The notes beneath the pieces were generated by a model. That model was given only the letters and a program-made list of their open reading frames with translations, ran no database searches and was not told where the DNA came from. Below, piece by piece: positions 54,130 through 62,212 of a DNA stretch of 64,000 bases (position 1 is its first letter; each line of letters opens with the position of its first letter). Position numbers and translations under genes: made by a program. This DNA is from Polaromonas sp. SP1 (lineage in GTDB: Bacteria > Pseudomonadota > Gammaproteobacteria > Burkholderiales > Burkholderiaceae_C), in the NCBI RefSeq assembly GCF_003711205.1, contig NZ_CP031013.1:1674001-1738000 (forward strand), in the 5' to 3' direction.

Positions 54130-54567
54130 TTATTTCAGCAGCGTGGCTGTCAGGGTGATCTCCGGCACGCTGGCCAGCGCTTTCGACAGCGGGCAGCCTT
54201 TCTTGGCGCCTTCGGCAATTTCCTGGAACTTCGCCTCGTCGATACCGGGCACTTTGGCCTCCAGCGTCAGGGCGATGCGGTCGATCAGAAAGCCGTCGCC
54301 CTGCGGCACCAGGCGCACGCTTGCGCGCGTGTCGACCTTTTCGGTGGCAAAGCCGGCCTTGTCGCAGGCAAAAGAAAACGCCATGGTGAAGCAGGCCGCA
54401 TGAGCGGCGCCCAGCAACTCTTCCGGGTTGGTGCCGCTGCGGTCGTCTTCAAAGCGGCTGCCGAAGCCGTAAGGGTAGGCCTTGAGGGCGGCGGTCTCGG
54501 TGCTGATCTGGCCCTGGCCTTTTTTACCCTGGCCTTCCCAATGAACGGAGGCGGATTTTTCAGTCAT
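54130..54567 (-). CDS. osmC: OsmC family peroxiredoxin
   Basis: Organic hydroperoxide reductase of 145 residues with both redox cysteines, Cys59 (GAAHAACFTMAF) and Cys125 (KKGCPLSKAL). The pattern GTNPEELLGAAHAACF is diagnostic for the OsmC branch. The frame opens to 54852, but homology begins at the ATG at 54567, with AAAGAC as a weak Shine-Dalgarno. The hypothetical gene follows in the same transcript. Confidence 0.93.
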   Translation of the reverse strand: MTEKSASVHWEGQGKKGQGQISTETAALKAYPYGFGSRFEDDRSGTNPEELLGAAHAACFTMAFSFACDKAGFATEKVDTRASVRLVPQGDGFLIDRIALTLEAKVPGIDEAKFQEIAEGAKKGCPLSKALASVPEITLTATLLK

Positions 54568-54769
54568 GGATGTCTTTCGGCTGTTGGTGTTTGAAGAGGG
54601 CGCGCCCCGGCCATCGCAATGCAAACCGGCGAATGCCGTGAACGAAAGGCTTGGGGAGGACGCTGGAAACAACCAGTGTGCGCGCCGACGCGTCGGCAAG
54701 GCGTCAGACAGTGCCGCGAGCGGCGGTTTGGCGCTTCCTACAGCGCCGCACGAGCGCACGCCCGGGGGC

Positions 54770-57388
54770 TTACGCGGTTTCCGGCTCGGCGTGTTGGGCC
54801 GGCGCGGTTTGCGCGGCCGCTTCCGAGGCCACCACGTCCAGCGCCTGTGCAACCACGCCGTGGCTGTCCACCGGGCGGAGCAGGCGCTCGCGGATCAGGC
54901 GTTCGCAGCTGCGTTTGGTCATCGAATGCGGCTGGCCGCCGTGGCTTACGAACATGAACAGCGTGCCGCGGGTGCTGGCCCAGATCAGCTGGGCGCGCAG
55001 CCAGCGGCGGCGTGAATACAAATCGACCCAGTGGCCGGAGCGCAGGTTGAGCAGCAGGCGCTCGGCATCGCTCTGGGCCATGGCCGGCGGGGCGCTGGCC
55101 GTGGCTTGCTGCTCGGCGAGCAGCTCGGCATGCGAGGAGTCGAGCTCCTGCCCGCCGCTGTCTGTGGCCTCTTTGGCCTCCGCGGCTTTTTGGGCAGCGG
55201 GCTTTTCGTGTTCTTCTTCCAGCGGCGCCAGGTCGCCGGGCGCTGTCGGCAGCGTGTCTTCAAAGCCGGCGGCGTCCAGCTCCTCGCGCGCCAGCCAGGG
55301 GTGGGCGGCGGCCTTGGCGCGGCGCTGCTCGGGCGTGGCCGGCAGGGCCTCGGGCGTGGACGACAGATCGTCCGGCTCCAGCGGCATCGCACCGGACTCT
55401 TCCGCGTCGCGCCGGCTTTTGAGGCGGCGCAGCTTGAGCACCGGCCGGTGCAGCTTCATCAGGCCTTCAAAGAAAGGCTCGCTCTCGCGCGGGTCCTGGC
55501 CCAGCAGCTCCAGGCCTTCGTGCAGCTTGGACAAAAGTCCCGGGATCATCTCGATGAGCTTGGCCGGGCGCTTGAGCGTCACCTCACGCTTGACGCTCCA
55601 CAGCAGGTCGGGCACCACCGAGCCGAAGCCCATCGGGTCAATCTGGTTGCGCGTGTCGGCCAGTTTGGCGTGCGCCATGGCCAGCGCCCAGGGGCCGAAC
55701 AGGAAGTCCAGCACCAGGCCGGGCACCTGCTCCAGGTCGGAGCGCGTGCTCAGTTCAAAAGCAATCTGGTCGGCCTGCGTCTGGCGCTCTTCGGCAAAGC
55801 GCAGGGCCTGCAGCACATTGCTGCGGTTTTGGGACTCTTGCTGGTCCTGCTCGTCCCAGCCGTATTCGAGCGAGGCCAGCACCATGCCGAAAGGCTGCGC
55901 GTCCTCAATCGTCAGGCCGTTCAGCTCATTGAAGGCGCGTGTGACAGGCTCAAAAAAGGCCAGGAATTCGGGGCTGAACTCGTCGTTGTACTTGAAGCTG
56001 CGCTGCGCCACCCGCTCCATGACGCGGCGCCCGGCATGGCCTTCGTCGCTGAAGAAGCGCGGGTCCACCATCGCCAGGCGCAGCAGCGAAGGCTCCAGCG
56101 CCACGATGGCTTCGCGCACCGGCACCAGGAGGCGCGGGTCTTGCGCCACCTGGTTGACCAGCTTGCGCACCACTTCCAGCCCCAGCACCTGGCCGACCTG
56201 CTGGGCTTCTTTCTTGAGCTGGGTGCGGATGATCGCGCGCTCGCGCGGCTGCGCATACGAGCCCCACACCTCGGCGTCGAGGTGGCTGCGTTCGTTGACC
56301 AGGCGCTGCGGCCGGTCCACGGCCGGCATGCCTTCGTAGTCAGACAGGTAGCCGGGGCGCGACTCGGCCAGCGGGGCGGAGCCGGAATCCGGCGCTTCCC
56401 GCAGGGCGGTCAGCTCTTTCTCGACGGTCTGGTAATAAGAAGGCGCAAGGCCGTGGTGCGCGTTGCCACCGCCATGGAACAGGAAGTCCTGGAACAGCTC
56501 GTCCCGGATTTCGTAATTGGACAGGTCGGCGTATTGCGGCGCCGGGGCGGCGTTGCCCTCGCCAAAGCCGCCTTCACCGCCAGGCCCGTCAAAGCCCGTG
56601 CCGCCACCGCCGCCGTTGCCGCTACCCGTGCCCATGGCGGCAGCGCTTGAGCCGTTGCCGCCCTGGCCGCGCCGGCGCCCGGCGCTGGCCGGCGTCTGCA
56701 GCACGCGGTAACTGGCGCCCTGCACGTTGGCCAGCTCCAGCTGGTTGATGATGCGTTCGTAGAGCCGTTTGAGCTCGCGCCCCAGCGGCGGCGCCAGGAA
56801 GCGGAACCACAGCGCCGCCACCGGCGGCTCGGCATTGCTGGCCGCCACCATCTCGCGCAGTGTTTGCGCAAAGACGTCGGGCCGCAGCGGATTGAGGTCC
56901 GGCCTGACGTTGGGCAGGCCTTGCACGCTGCTGATCAGCTTGTTGAGTTCGGCCAGGCTCTGCTCGACCGCCGGCAGCACCAGCTGCAGCAGTCGCGACG
57001 ACTCGATCGCCTGCGACACGTGGCTGTCGTCGACCAGGGAAAAGCTGGCGTGGGTGAGGGAGGCAAAGGCGCTGGACGATGCGGCCGCCGATGCGGCGAT
57101 TTGTTCGGGCGAGGCTTCAGGCGTGCGGGCCGCCTGCGCGGCCACGGCCGCGTTGGCCTTGAAGTGGGCCAGCAGGTCGGCGGGGTACTGGGTGGCCCAG
57201 GCGGGTTTGTGCTTTTGCAGCTCCCGCCAGGCGGTGGCCATCTCGTCGCGTTCGCTGACCTTGGTGCTTTGGGTTTCCGCTACCTGCAGGCCCGCCACCG
57301 CATCTTCTATGCACTGCTCCAGCGCGGCCCGTGCCGCTTTGGCTGCCGCCTGGAGACAGGATTGAAGTACGTCAGGTTGCGAAGCCAT
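54770..57388 (-). CDS. DUF1631 domain-containing protein
   Basis: A large cytoplasmic protein of 872 residues that spans the DUF1631 family over most of its length. Function is unknown in the family. A Gly/Ser-rich linker (GSGNGGGGGTGFDGPGGEGG) near 250-270 and a Glu/Ala-rich stretch near 735-770 break it into N-terminal, central and C-terminal parts. The start is the ATG at 57388, where homology begins; the frame opens at 57448. The 202-base gap to osmC shows no further gene. Confidence 0.85.
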   Translation of the reverse strand: MASQPDVLQSCLQAAAKAARAALEQCIEDAVAGLQVAETQSTKVSERDEMATAWRELQKHKPAWATQYPADLLAHFKANAAVAAQAARTPEASPEQIAASAAASSSAFASLTHASFSLVDDSHVSQAIESSRLLQLVLPAVEQSLAELNKLISSVQGLPNVRPDLNPLRPDVFAQTLREMVAASNAEPPVAALWFRFLAPPLGRELKRLYERIINQLELANVQGASYRVLQTPASAGRRRGQGGNGSSAAAMGTGSGNGGGGGTGFDGPGGEGGFGEGNAAPAPQYADLSNYEIRDELFQDFLFHGGGNAHHGLAPSYYQTVEKELTALREAPDSGSAPLAESRPGYLSDYEGMPAVDRPQRLVNERSHLDAEVWGSYAQPRERAIIRTQLKKEAQQVGQVLGLEVVRKLVNQVAQDPRLLVPVREAIVALEPSLLRLAMVDPRFFSDEGHAGRRVMERVAQRSFKYNDEFSPEFLAFFEPVTRAFNELNGLTIEDAQPFGMVLASLEYGWDEQDQQESQNRSNVLQALRFAEERQTQADQIAFELSTRSDLEQVPGLVLDFLFGPWALAMAHAKLADTRNQIDPMGFGSVVPDLLWSVKREVTLKRPAKLIEMIPGLLSKLHEGLELLGQDPRESEPFFEGLMKLHRPVLKLRRLKSRRDAEESGAMPLEPDDLSSTPEALPATPEQRRAKAAAHPWLAREELDAAGFEDTLPTAPGDLAPLEEEHEKPAAQKAAEAKEATDSGGQELDSSHAELLAEQQATASAPPAMAQSDAERLLLNLRSGHWVDLYSRRRWLRAQLIWASTRGTLFMFVSHGGQPHSMTKRSCERLIRERLLRPVDSHGVVAQALDVVASEAAAQTAPAQHAEPETA

Positions 57389-57721
57389 CTGGGAGCCAGG
57401 TTTTCGGAAAGGAATGAGGGGGTGACTACCCCTGCGGCCGGCGTGCAACCATGGGTGCCGGGCGGAGGGAGGTATCTAGGTTAAAGGTCAACTGTGTCTG
57501 CAATGGAATGCTTGCAAAATGTTTCACTTAATTTCGCCTGCATACATATGGTTTGTAGCGCTTTGTGAGGGGCAACTGGCCCTAATCTGCCCTTAAATGC
57601 CCCTGAATGCAGGCTTTGGCGGGGCTGTCGGTAAGATTCGCGTTTGTCTCAAAAGGTCGGTTTGGCACAACACTTTTCGGTGTGAAAAATGCCCGGCCAT
57701 GTTGCGGAGTGTGTTTTGGTG
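57389..57721 (+). other. Divergent intergenic region, DUF1631/secreted protein
   Basis: 333 bases with no gene. The middle (57480-57570) is AT-richer than its surroundings and should hold the promoters of the flanking divergent genes. TGGCACAACACTTTTC at 57663-57678 resembles a sigma-54 site but lacks the -12 GC. Confidence 0.6.
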
Positions 57722-58276
57722 ATGTCCCTGCGGCTGTTATTCCGGCGCTTGCCCCGGTCCGTCTGGCTGGCCGGCGCGTGCTGGCTGGGCGCCTGCCCAG
57801 CCGCCTGGTCGCAAAGCGTCCTGCAAAACGCCGCCTTGCTCGGCATGAGCCGCGAACAGGTGGCCGCCGCCACGCCGGACGCCCAGCCCGTGCGCGCGCC
57901 GCGGCGGCTTTCGTCGGGTGCGCTGGGTTTGCTCCGCGTGCCCGATGCGCTGTGCGAAGGCGCACATTTTGAGCAGACCCTGTTTTTTGCGCAGCACAAG
58001 CTCGCCCAGATGGACCTGGTGCTGCTCAACCCGGCCTCCGGCCCAGGGTCGGAAGCCGCCATGGCCCAGGTGCATGAAGCGCTGCTGCAATCCCTGCGCG
58101 CCCGCCTTGGCCCCGAACTCGCCGCCTTCGGCACGGCGCCCGGCGCCCCGGCCGACACCGCGTCGTGGGTTGCTGCGGATGCCGACGTGATGCTGTTCCG
58201 CTCAGGCCGGGCCGATCACCCCAGCCTGCGGCTCGTCATCAAGCAGCGGCAGCTGGTGGACGCGGGCGAGCTGTAA
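57722..58276 (+). CDS. Hypothetical exported protein
   Basis: A 184-residue protein with a signal peptide (basic SLRLLFRRLPRS, hydrophobic WLAGACWLGACPA, likely cut after AWS). The mature part has two segments of a secreted-protein type (QNAALLGMSREQVAAATP; LRLVIKQRQLV) but no family I can name. An alternative start lies at 57689. It stands alone between the DUF1631 gene and the CoA-transferase remnant. Confidence 0.6.
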   Translation: MSLRLLFRRLPRSVWLAGACWLGACPAAWSQSVLQNAALLGMSREQVAAATPDAQPVRAPRRLSSGALGLLRVPDALCEGAHFEQTLFFAQHKLAQMDLVLLNPASGPGSEAAMAQVHEALLQSLRARLGPELAAFGTAPGAPADTASWVAADADVMLFRSGRADHPSLRLVIKQRQLVDAGEL

Positions 58277-58314
58277 CACTTTGACTCCGGGCCGCGGGTC
58301 TTCGCCGGTTTATT

Positions 58315-58378
58315 AAGGAAAAAGGCCTCTAGCCCATACACAACATGGACTATTAGCTATACATTTGATAGCAAATGC
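58315..58378 (+). repeat. Dispersed repeat A copy
   Basis: Forward form: AAAAAGGCCTCTAGCCC, then TATTAGCTATACATTTGATAG. It borders the CoA-transferase remnant on its 3' side. Confidence 0.8.
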
Positions 58379-58382
58379 TTTC

Positions 58383-58889
58383 TCAGGCCGTGTGCCGCAC
58401 CACACCGGCCAGCCCCAGCGCCGCGACGGCGTCCGCCTCCAGGCCCATCTCTGTCAGCAAGGCCTGCGTGCTGTGTCCCAGTGTTTCGGCCCCGCGGGCG
58501 CTAGGCTCGCCGTCCTGCGCAAAACTGAAACCCAGGCCGCGCGTGCGCACCTCTTGCATGCCTTGTGAAAACCGGAAGTCGGGCAGCTTCACGCTGCCGG
58601 TGTCGTCGACCTCCCGCAGGAACTCGCCCAGTTTGCGCACGCGTGCGGCCGGCACGCCGGCGTTGTTCAGGCGCGTTTCCAGCTCGGCGGCGCTGCGGCC
58701 TTCAAACGCCGCGCGCGGCCGGCCCAGCACATAGGCGGTGTCGCGCGGCACAACAAAACCGCCCGGCGAGTTGAAGGCGTCCAGGTCCAGCGCGCGGGCG
58801 TCTTCGCACAGTGCGTCCATGTCGAGTACCTCGGCAAGCGCCCGGAACTGCGCCGGCGCTGGGCCTGGGGCTGACGTAGTCGCAGTCAC
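58383..58889 (-). pseudogene. C-terminal fragment of a CaiB/BaiF (class III) CoA-transferase
   Basis: The 168-residue frame, from a weak GTG, matches only the last ~40% of a class III CoA-transferase. It begins at the FRALAEVLD segment and includes ELETRLNNAGVPAARV and the C-terminal SARGAETLGHSTQALLTEMGL. Full-length enzymes are about 400 residues, and the N-terminal CoA-binding half with its catalytic aspartate is missing. Repeat A copies lie at both ends (58315-58378 and 58935-59003), so deletion between repeats is a plausible origin. It is probably not functional. Confidence 0.65.
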
Positions 58890-58934
58890 AAAAAAGGCAC
58901 CCGAAGGTGCCTGTCTTGAGGGTTTAAGATTTAA

Positions 58935-59003
58935 GAAAATAAGGCCTGCAACCCTTTCAGGTCATTGGTCTCCAGCTATCAATTCAATAGCATATTAATA
59001 GCA
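58935..59003 (+). repeat. Dispersed repeat A copy after glcB
   Basis: Forward form: AATAAGGCCTGCAACCC, then AGCTATCAATTCAATAGC and a short ATTAATAGCA extension. Confidence 0.8.
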
Positions 59004-59005
59004 GA

Positions 59006-61228
59006 TCAGTTGGCGCCGGCTTTCACCTTCAAGCGCCACGCATGCAGCAGCGGCTCGGTGTAGCCGCTTGGTTGCTCCAGGCCTTTGTAGACCAGGTCGC
59101 AGGCCGCTTTGTAGGCCGACGAGGTGTCGAAGTTGCCGGCCATCTTCTGGTACAGCGGGTCGCCGGCGTTCTGGCCGTCGACCACGGCGGCCATGCGTTC
59201 AAAGGTTTCCTTGATCTGCGCTTTGGTGACCACGCCGTGCAGCAGCCAGTTGGCCATGTGCTGGCTCGAGATACGCAGCGTGGCGCGGTCTTCCATCAGG
59301 CCGACGTTGTGAATGTCGGGCACCTTGGAGCAGCCCACGCCCTGGTCGATCCAGCGCACCACGTAGCCCAGGATGCCTTGCGCGTTGTTGTCCAGCTCCT
59401 GCTGGATCTCGGCGGGCGTCCATTTCGCGTCGGGCGAGACCGGCACCAGCAGCAGCTCGGGCAGCAGGCGGGCGATTTCGGATTTCAGGTCGACCGTCTT
59501 CTCGATGTCTTTTTGCACCGCCGCCACATTCACCTGGTGGTAGTGCAGCGCATGCAGCGTCGCGGCCGTGGGTGACGGCACCCAGGCGGTGTTGGCGCCG
59601 GCTTGCGGGTGTGCGATCTTGGCCTTGAGCATGTCGGCCATCAGGTCTGGCATGGCCCACATGCCCTTGCCGATTTGTGCGCGGCCGCGCAGTCCGCAGG
59701 CCAGGCCCGTCAGCACGTTGCTGCGCTCGTAAGCGCTCAGCCACGGGCTGATCTTCATGTTGCCTTTGCGGATCATCGGGCCGGCCTGCATGGCGGTGTG
59801 CATCTCGTCGCCGGTGCGGTCCAGGAAGCCGGTGTTGATGAATGCCACGCGGCTGGCGGCGGCGGCGATGCAGGCTTTGAGGTTGACGCTGGTGCGGCGC
59901 TCTTCGTCCATGATGCCGAGCTTGACGGTGCTGTCAGGCAGGCCCAGCACTTTTTCGACACGGGTAAAGAGCTCGGCGGCAAACGCCACTTCGGCCGGGC
60001 CGTGCATCTTGGGCTTGACGATGTAGACCGAGCCCTTGCGGGAGTTCTTGATGCCGGCCTTGCCCTTGCGTTTCAAATCATGAATCGCGATGGCGGTGGT
60101 CACGACCGCGTCCAGGATGCCTTCGGGAATTTCTTTCGTGCTGCCGTCGGCCGCGGTGTACAGCACGGCCGGGTTGGTCATCAGGTGGCCGACATTGCGC
60201 ACAAACATCAGCGAGCGGCCGTGCAGCACGACGGGTTTGCCTGTCGGGCCGGTGTATTCACGGTCGGGGTTCAGGCCGCGGGTGAAGGTCTTGCCGTCTT
60301 TGGTCACGCTCTCGGTCAGCGTGCCCTGCAAAATGCCCAGCCAGTTGCGGTAGGCCAGCACCTTGTCGTCGGCGTCCACCACCGCCACGGAATCTTCCAG
60401 GTCCATGATGGTCGACAGCGCCGCTTCGACCACCAGGTCGCTCACGCCGGCTGCGTCAGTCTTGCCGATGGGCGTGCTGCGGTCGATGCGGATGTCCAGG
60501 TGCAGGCCGTTGTGCTGCAGCAGCACCGACGAAGGCGCAGACGCCTTGCCCTGGTAGCCGGTGAACTGGCTGGCGTCTTCCAGCCCCGTGGTCTTGCCGC
60601 CCTTCAGTGTGACGACCAGCTTGCCGCCCTTGACGGCGTAGCCCGTCGAGTCGATGTGCGAGCCCTTCTTCAGGGGCGCGGTGCGGTCCAGCACGTAGCG
60701 TGCGTATTCGATCACCTTGGCGCCGCGCACCGGGTTGTAGCCCTTGCCCTTGGTGGCGCCGCCTTCTTCAGACAGCACGTCGGTGCCGTACAGCGCGTCG
60801 TACAGGCTGCCCCAGCGCGCGTTGGCGGCGTTGAGCGCGTAGCGTGCATTCAGGATAGGCACCACCAGCTGCGGGCCGGCCTGTTTGGCGAGTTCGGCGT
60901 CGACGTTGCCGGTGGTGATGGTGACTTTTTTCGGCGAAGGCACGAGGTAGCCGGTTTTCTCGAGGAAGGCGCGGTAGGCCTTCATGTCGGTGATGGGGCC
61001 GGGGTGGGCCTTGTGCCAGGCGTCCATCTCGGATTGCAGGCGGTCGCGCTCGGCCAGCAGGGCGAGGTTCTTGGGCGCCAGGTCGGCCACGATGGCGTCA
61101 AAGCCCTTCCAGAAAGCACCGCTGTCCACACCGGTGCCGGGCAGCACTTCGGTTTCGATGAAGCGGTAAAGGCCGCTGTCGACCTGCAGGCGGTGGCTGG
61201 CGGTGCGTGTGTTGGTAGTGGTGTTCAT
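59006..61228 (-). CDS. glcB: Malate synthase G
   Basis: Condenses glyoxylate and acetyl-CoA to malate. It has 740 residues, the G isoform. [29 protein letters not shown] and [16 protein letters not shown] are typical, and the C-terminal domain is intact. The ATG at 61228 follows AAGGGA and is preferred to an upstream start at 61255. It is 69 bases downstream of the haloacid dehalogenase gene on the same strand, forming a likely two-gene unit. Confidence 0.96.
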   Translation of the reverse strand: MNTTTNTRTASHRLQVDSGLYRFIETEVLPGTGVDSGAFWKGFDAIVADLAPKNLALLAERDRLQSEMDAWHKAHPGPITDMKAYRAFLEKTGYLVPSPKKVTITTGNVDAELAKQAGPQLVVPILNARYALNAANARWGSLYDALYGTDVLSEEGGATKGKGYNPVRGAKVIEYARYVLDRTAPLKKGSHIDSTGYAVKGGKLVVTLKGGKTTGLEDASQFTGYQGKASAPSSVLLQHNGLHLDIRIDRSTPIGKTDAAGVSDLVVEAALSTIMDLEDSVAVVDADDKVLAYRNWLGILQGTLTESVTKDGKTFTRGLNPDREYTGPTGKPVVLHGRSLMFVRNVGHLMTNPAVLYTAADGSTKEIPEGILDAVVTTAIAIHDLKRKGKAGIKNSRKGSVYIVKPKMHGPAEVAFAAELFTRVEKVLGLPDSTVKLGIMDEERRTSVNLKACIAAAASRVAFINTGFLDRTGDEMHTAMQAGPMIRKGNMKISPWLSAYERSNVLTGLACGLRGRAQIGKGMWAMPDLMADMLKAKIAHPQAGANTAWVPSPTAATLHALHYHQVNVAAVQKDIEKTVDLKSEIARLLPELLLVPVSPDAKWTPAEIQQELDNNAQGILGYVVRWIDQGVGCSKVPDIHNVGLMEDRATLRISSQHMANWLLHGVVTKAQIKETFERMAAVVDGQNAGDPLYQKMAGNFDTSSAYKAACDLVYKGLEQPSGYTEPLLHAWRLKVKAGAN

Positions 61229-61297
61229 GGTGTGGTCCCTTTTCTCAAAAATCAAAATTCAAATTTCAGAACAAAAAAATCAAACGCGGCTGCGGCG

Positions 61298-62005
61298 TTA
61301 TTGCAGCGGCAGCGAAAGCACATCGCGCAGGCTGCTGCCGGTGTACACCGGCTGCGTGCCCAGCTCTTCAAACGGCAGCTGGTAGCGGTTCACCCACAGC
61401 GTCTGGTAGCCGTACCAGGTGGCGGCCAGCGCGTCCCAGCCGTTGCAGCTCACAAAGGCGATCTGCTTGGCATCGAAGCCGGTGGCCTGGGGCCCGAGCG
61501 CATAGGCCTCGGGCGCCGTCTTGTATTTTTTGATGCTGTCCACGCTGATCACGTGGTCCAGTACGCCTTCCAGCCCGGCCGACTTCACGGCCACGTCCAG
61601 CATCGAAGGGTCGCCGTTCGACAGGATGCCGGTGACGATGCCGCGCGCCTTCAGGGCCTGCAGCACTTCCTTGTTTTCCGGAAAGGCCGACAGGTGGCGG
61701 TACTGGTTCATCAGCTGTTCTTCCTGGGCAGCGCCCAGCGCCAGCCCGAGGCGCTTGCACGCATAACGCAGGCCGGCGCGCGTGAGGTCCCAGAACGGCC
61801 GGTAATGCGCGCCGCCGTTGCTGGTGGTCACGAGGCGGGTGTATTCAATTTGTTTGTCGCGCCAGAGCACGCCCAGCGCATCGCCTTTGCCCGGAAACAG
61901 CTGTTCGGCCAGCAGGCCCACGCTGTACACGTCGAACAGCGTGCCGTAGGCATCAAACAGCACGGCGCGCAGTTTGGTGTTCGGGTGGGAGCGGGGCTTT
62001 TCCAT
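61298..62005 (-). CDS. L-2-haloacid dehalogenase (HAD type II)
   Basis: Hydrolyses L-2-haloalkanoic acids to D-2-hydroxy acids, for example chloroacetate to glycolate. The 235-residue protein keeps every catalytic residue of the Pseudomonas L-DEX enzyme in the right order and spacing: Asp18, Thr22, Arg49, Ser129, Lys162, Tyr168, Ser186, Asn188 and Asp191. The motifs read FDAYGTLFD, LSNGDP, KTAPEAY and SCNGWDA. It is the first gene of a unit with glcB, whose product consumes glyoxylate. AGAGG precedes the ATG. Confidence 0.93.
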   Translation of the reverse strand: MEKPRSHPNTKLRAVLFDAYGTLFDVYSVGLLAEQLFPGKGDALGVLWRDKQIEYTRLVTTSNGGAHYRPFWDLTRAGLRYACKRLGLALGAAQEEQLMNQYRHLSAFPENKEVLQALKARGIVTGILSNGDPSMLDVAVKSAGLEGVLDHVISVDSIKKYKTAPEAYALGPQATGFDAKQIAFVSCNGWDALAATWYGYQTLWVNRYQLPFEELGTQPVYTGSSLRDVLSLPLQ

Positions 62006-62163
62006 AAGCCTCTACTGTATTTGATACATGGCGCGCGATTAATCACCATGAAATCGCTTTATCCATGACTTTCACAAACCTAATTAACGGGTGCCGAGGG
62101 ATTTTGGAAGTTTTCGACACTTTTTAGGCATTGGCCGCCAGGCGCCGAAGCGGGCGGAGAGAT

Positions 62164-62179
62164 TGGCATAGCTCTTGCA
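62164..62179 (+). promoter_or_regulatory. Sigma-54-type promoter before atzF
   Basis: TGGCATAGCTCTTGCA carries GG and GC with the correct 12-base step and TTGC at -12, against a TGGCAC-N5-TTGC consensus. The predicted start is near 62191. Nitrogen control fits the gene's role. Confidence 0.6.
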
Positions 62180-62185
62180 TCTCGT

Positions 62186-62197
62186 CTTGTACACAAG
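62186..62197 (+). promoter_or_regulatory. GntR-type operator over the predicted atzF start site
   Basis: CTTGT-AC-ACAAG is an inverted repeat like FadR/GntR half-sites. It overlaps the predicted +1 of the sigma-54 promoter. No GntR gene is in the window. Confidence 0.4.
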
Positions 62198-62212
62198 TAT
62201 GGATGCTTTCAA

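Noticed and set aside
57663-57678. Sigma-54-like TGGCACAACACTTTTC before the exported hypothetical gene
   Set aside because: The -24 half is good but the obligatory GC at -12 is missing.
316-61255. Many long open frames antisense to leuS, pgk, glcB, holA, proA and others (some over 700 codons)
   Set aside because: These are mirror frames of high-GC genes, rich in His, Arg and Gly, with no homology or ribosome sites.
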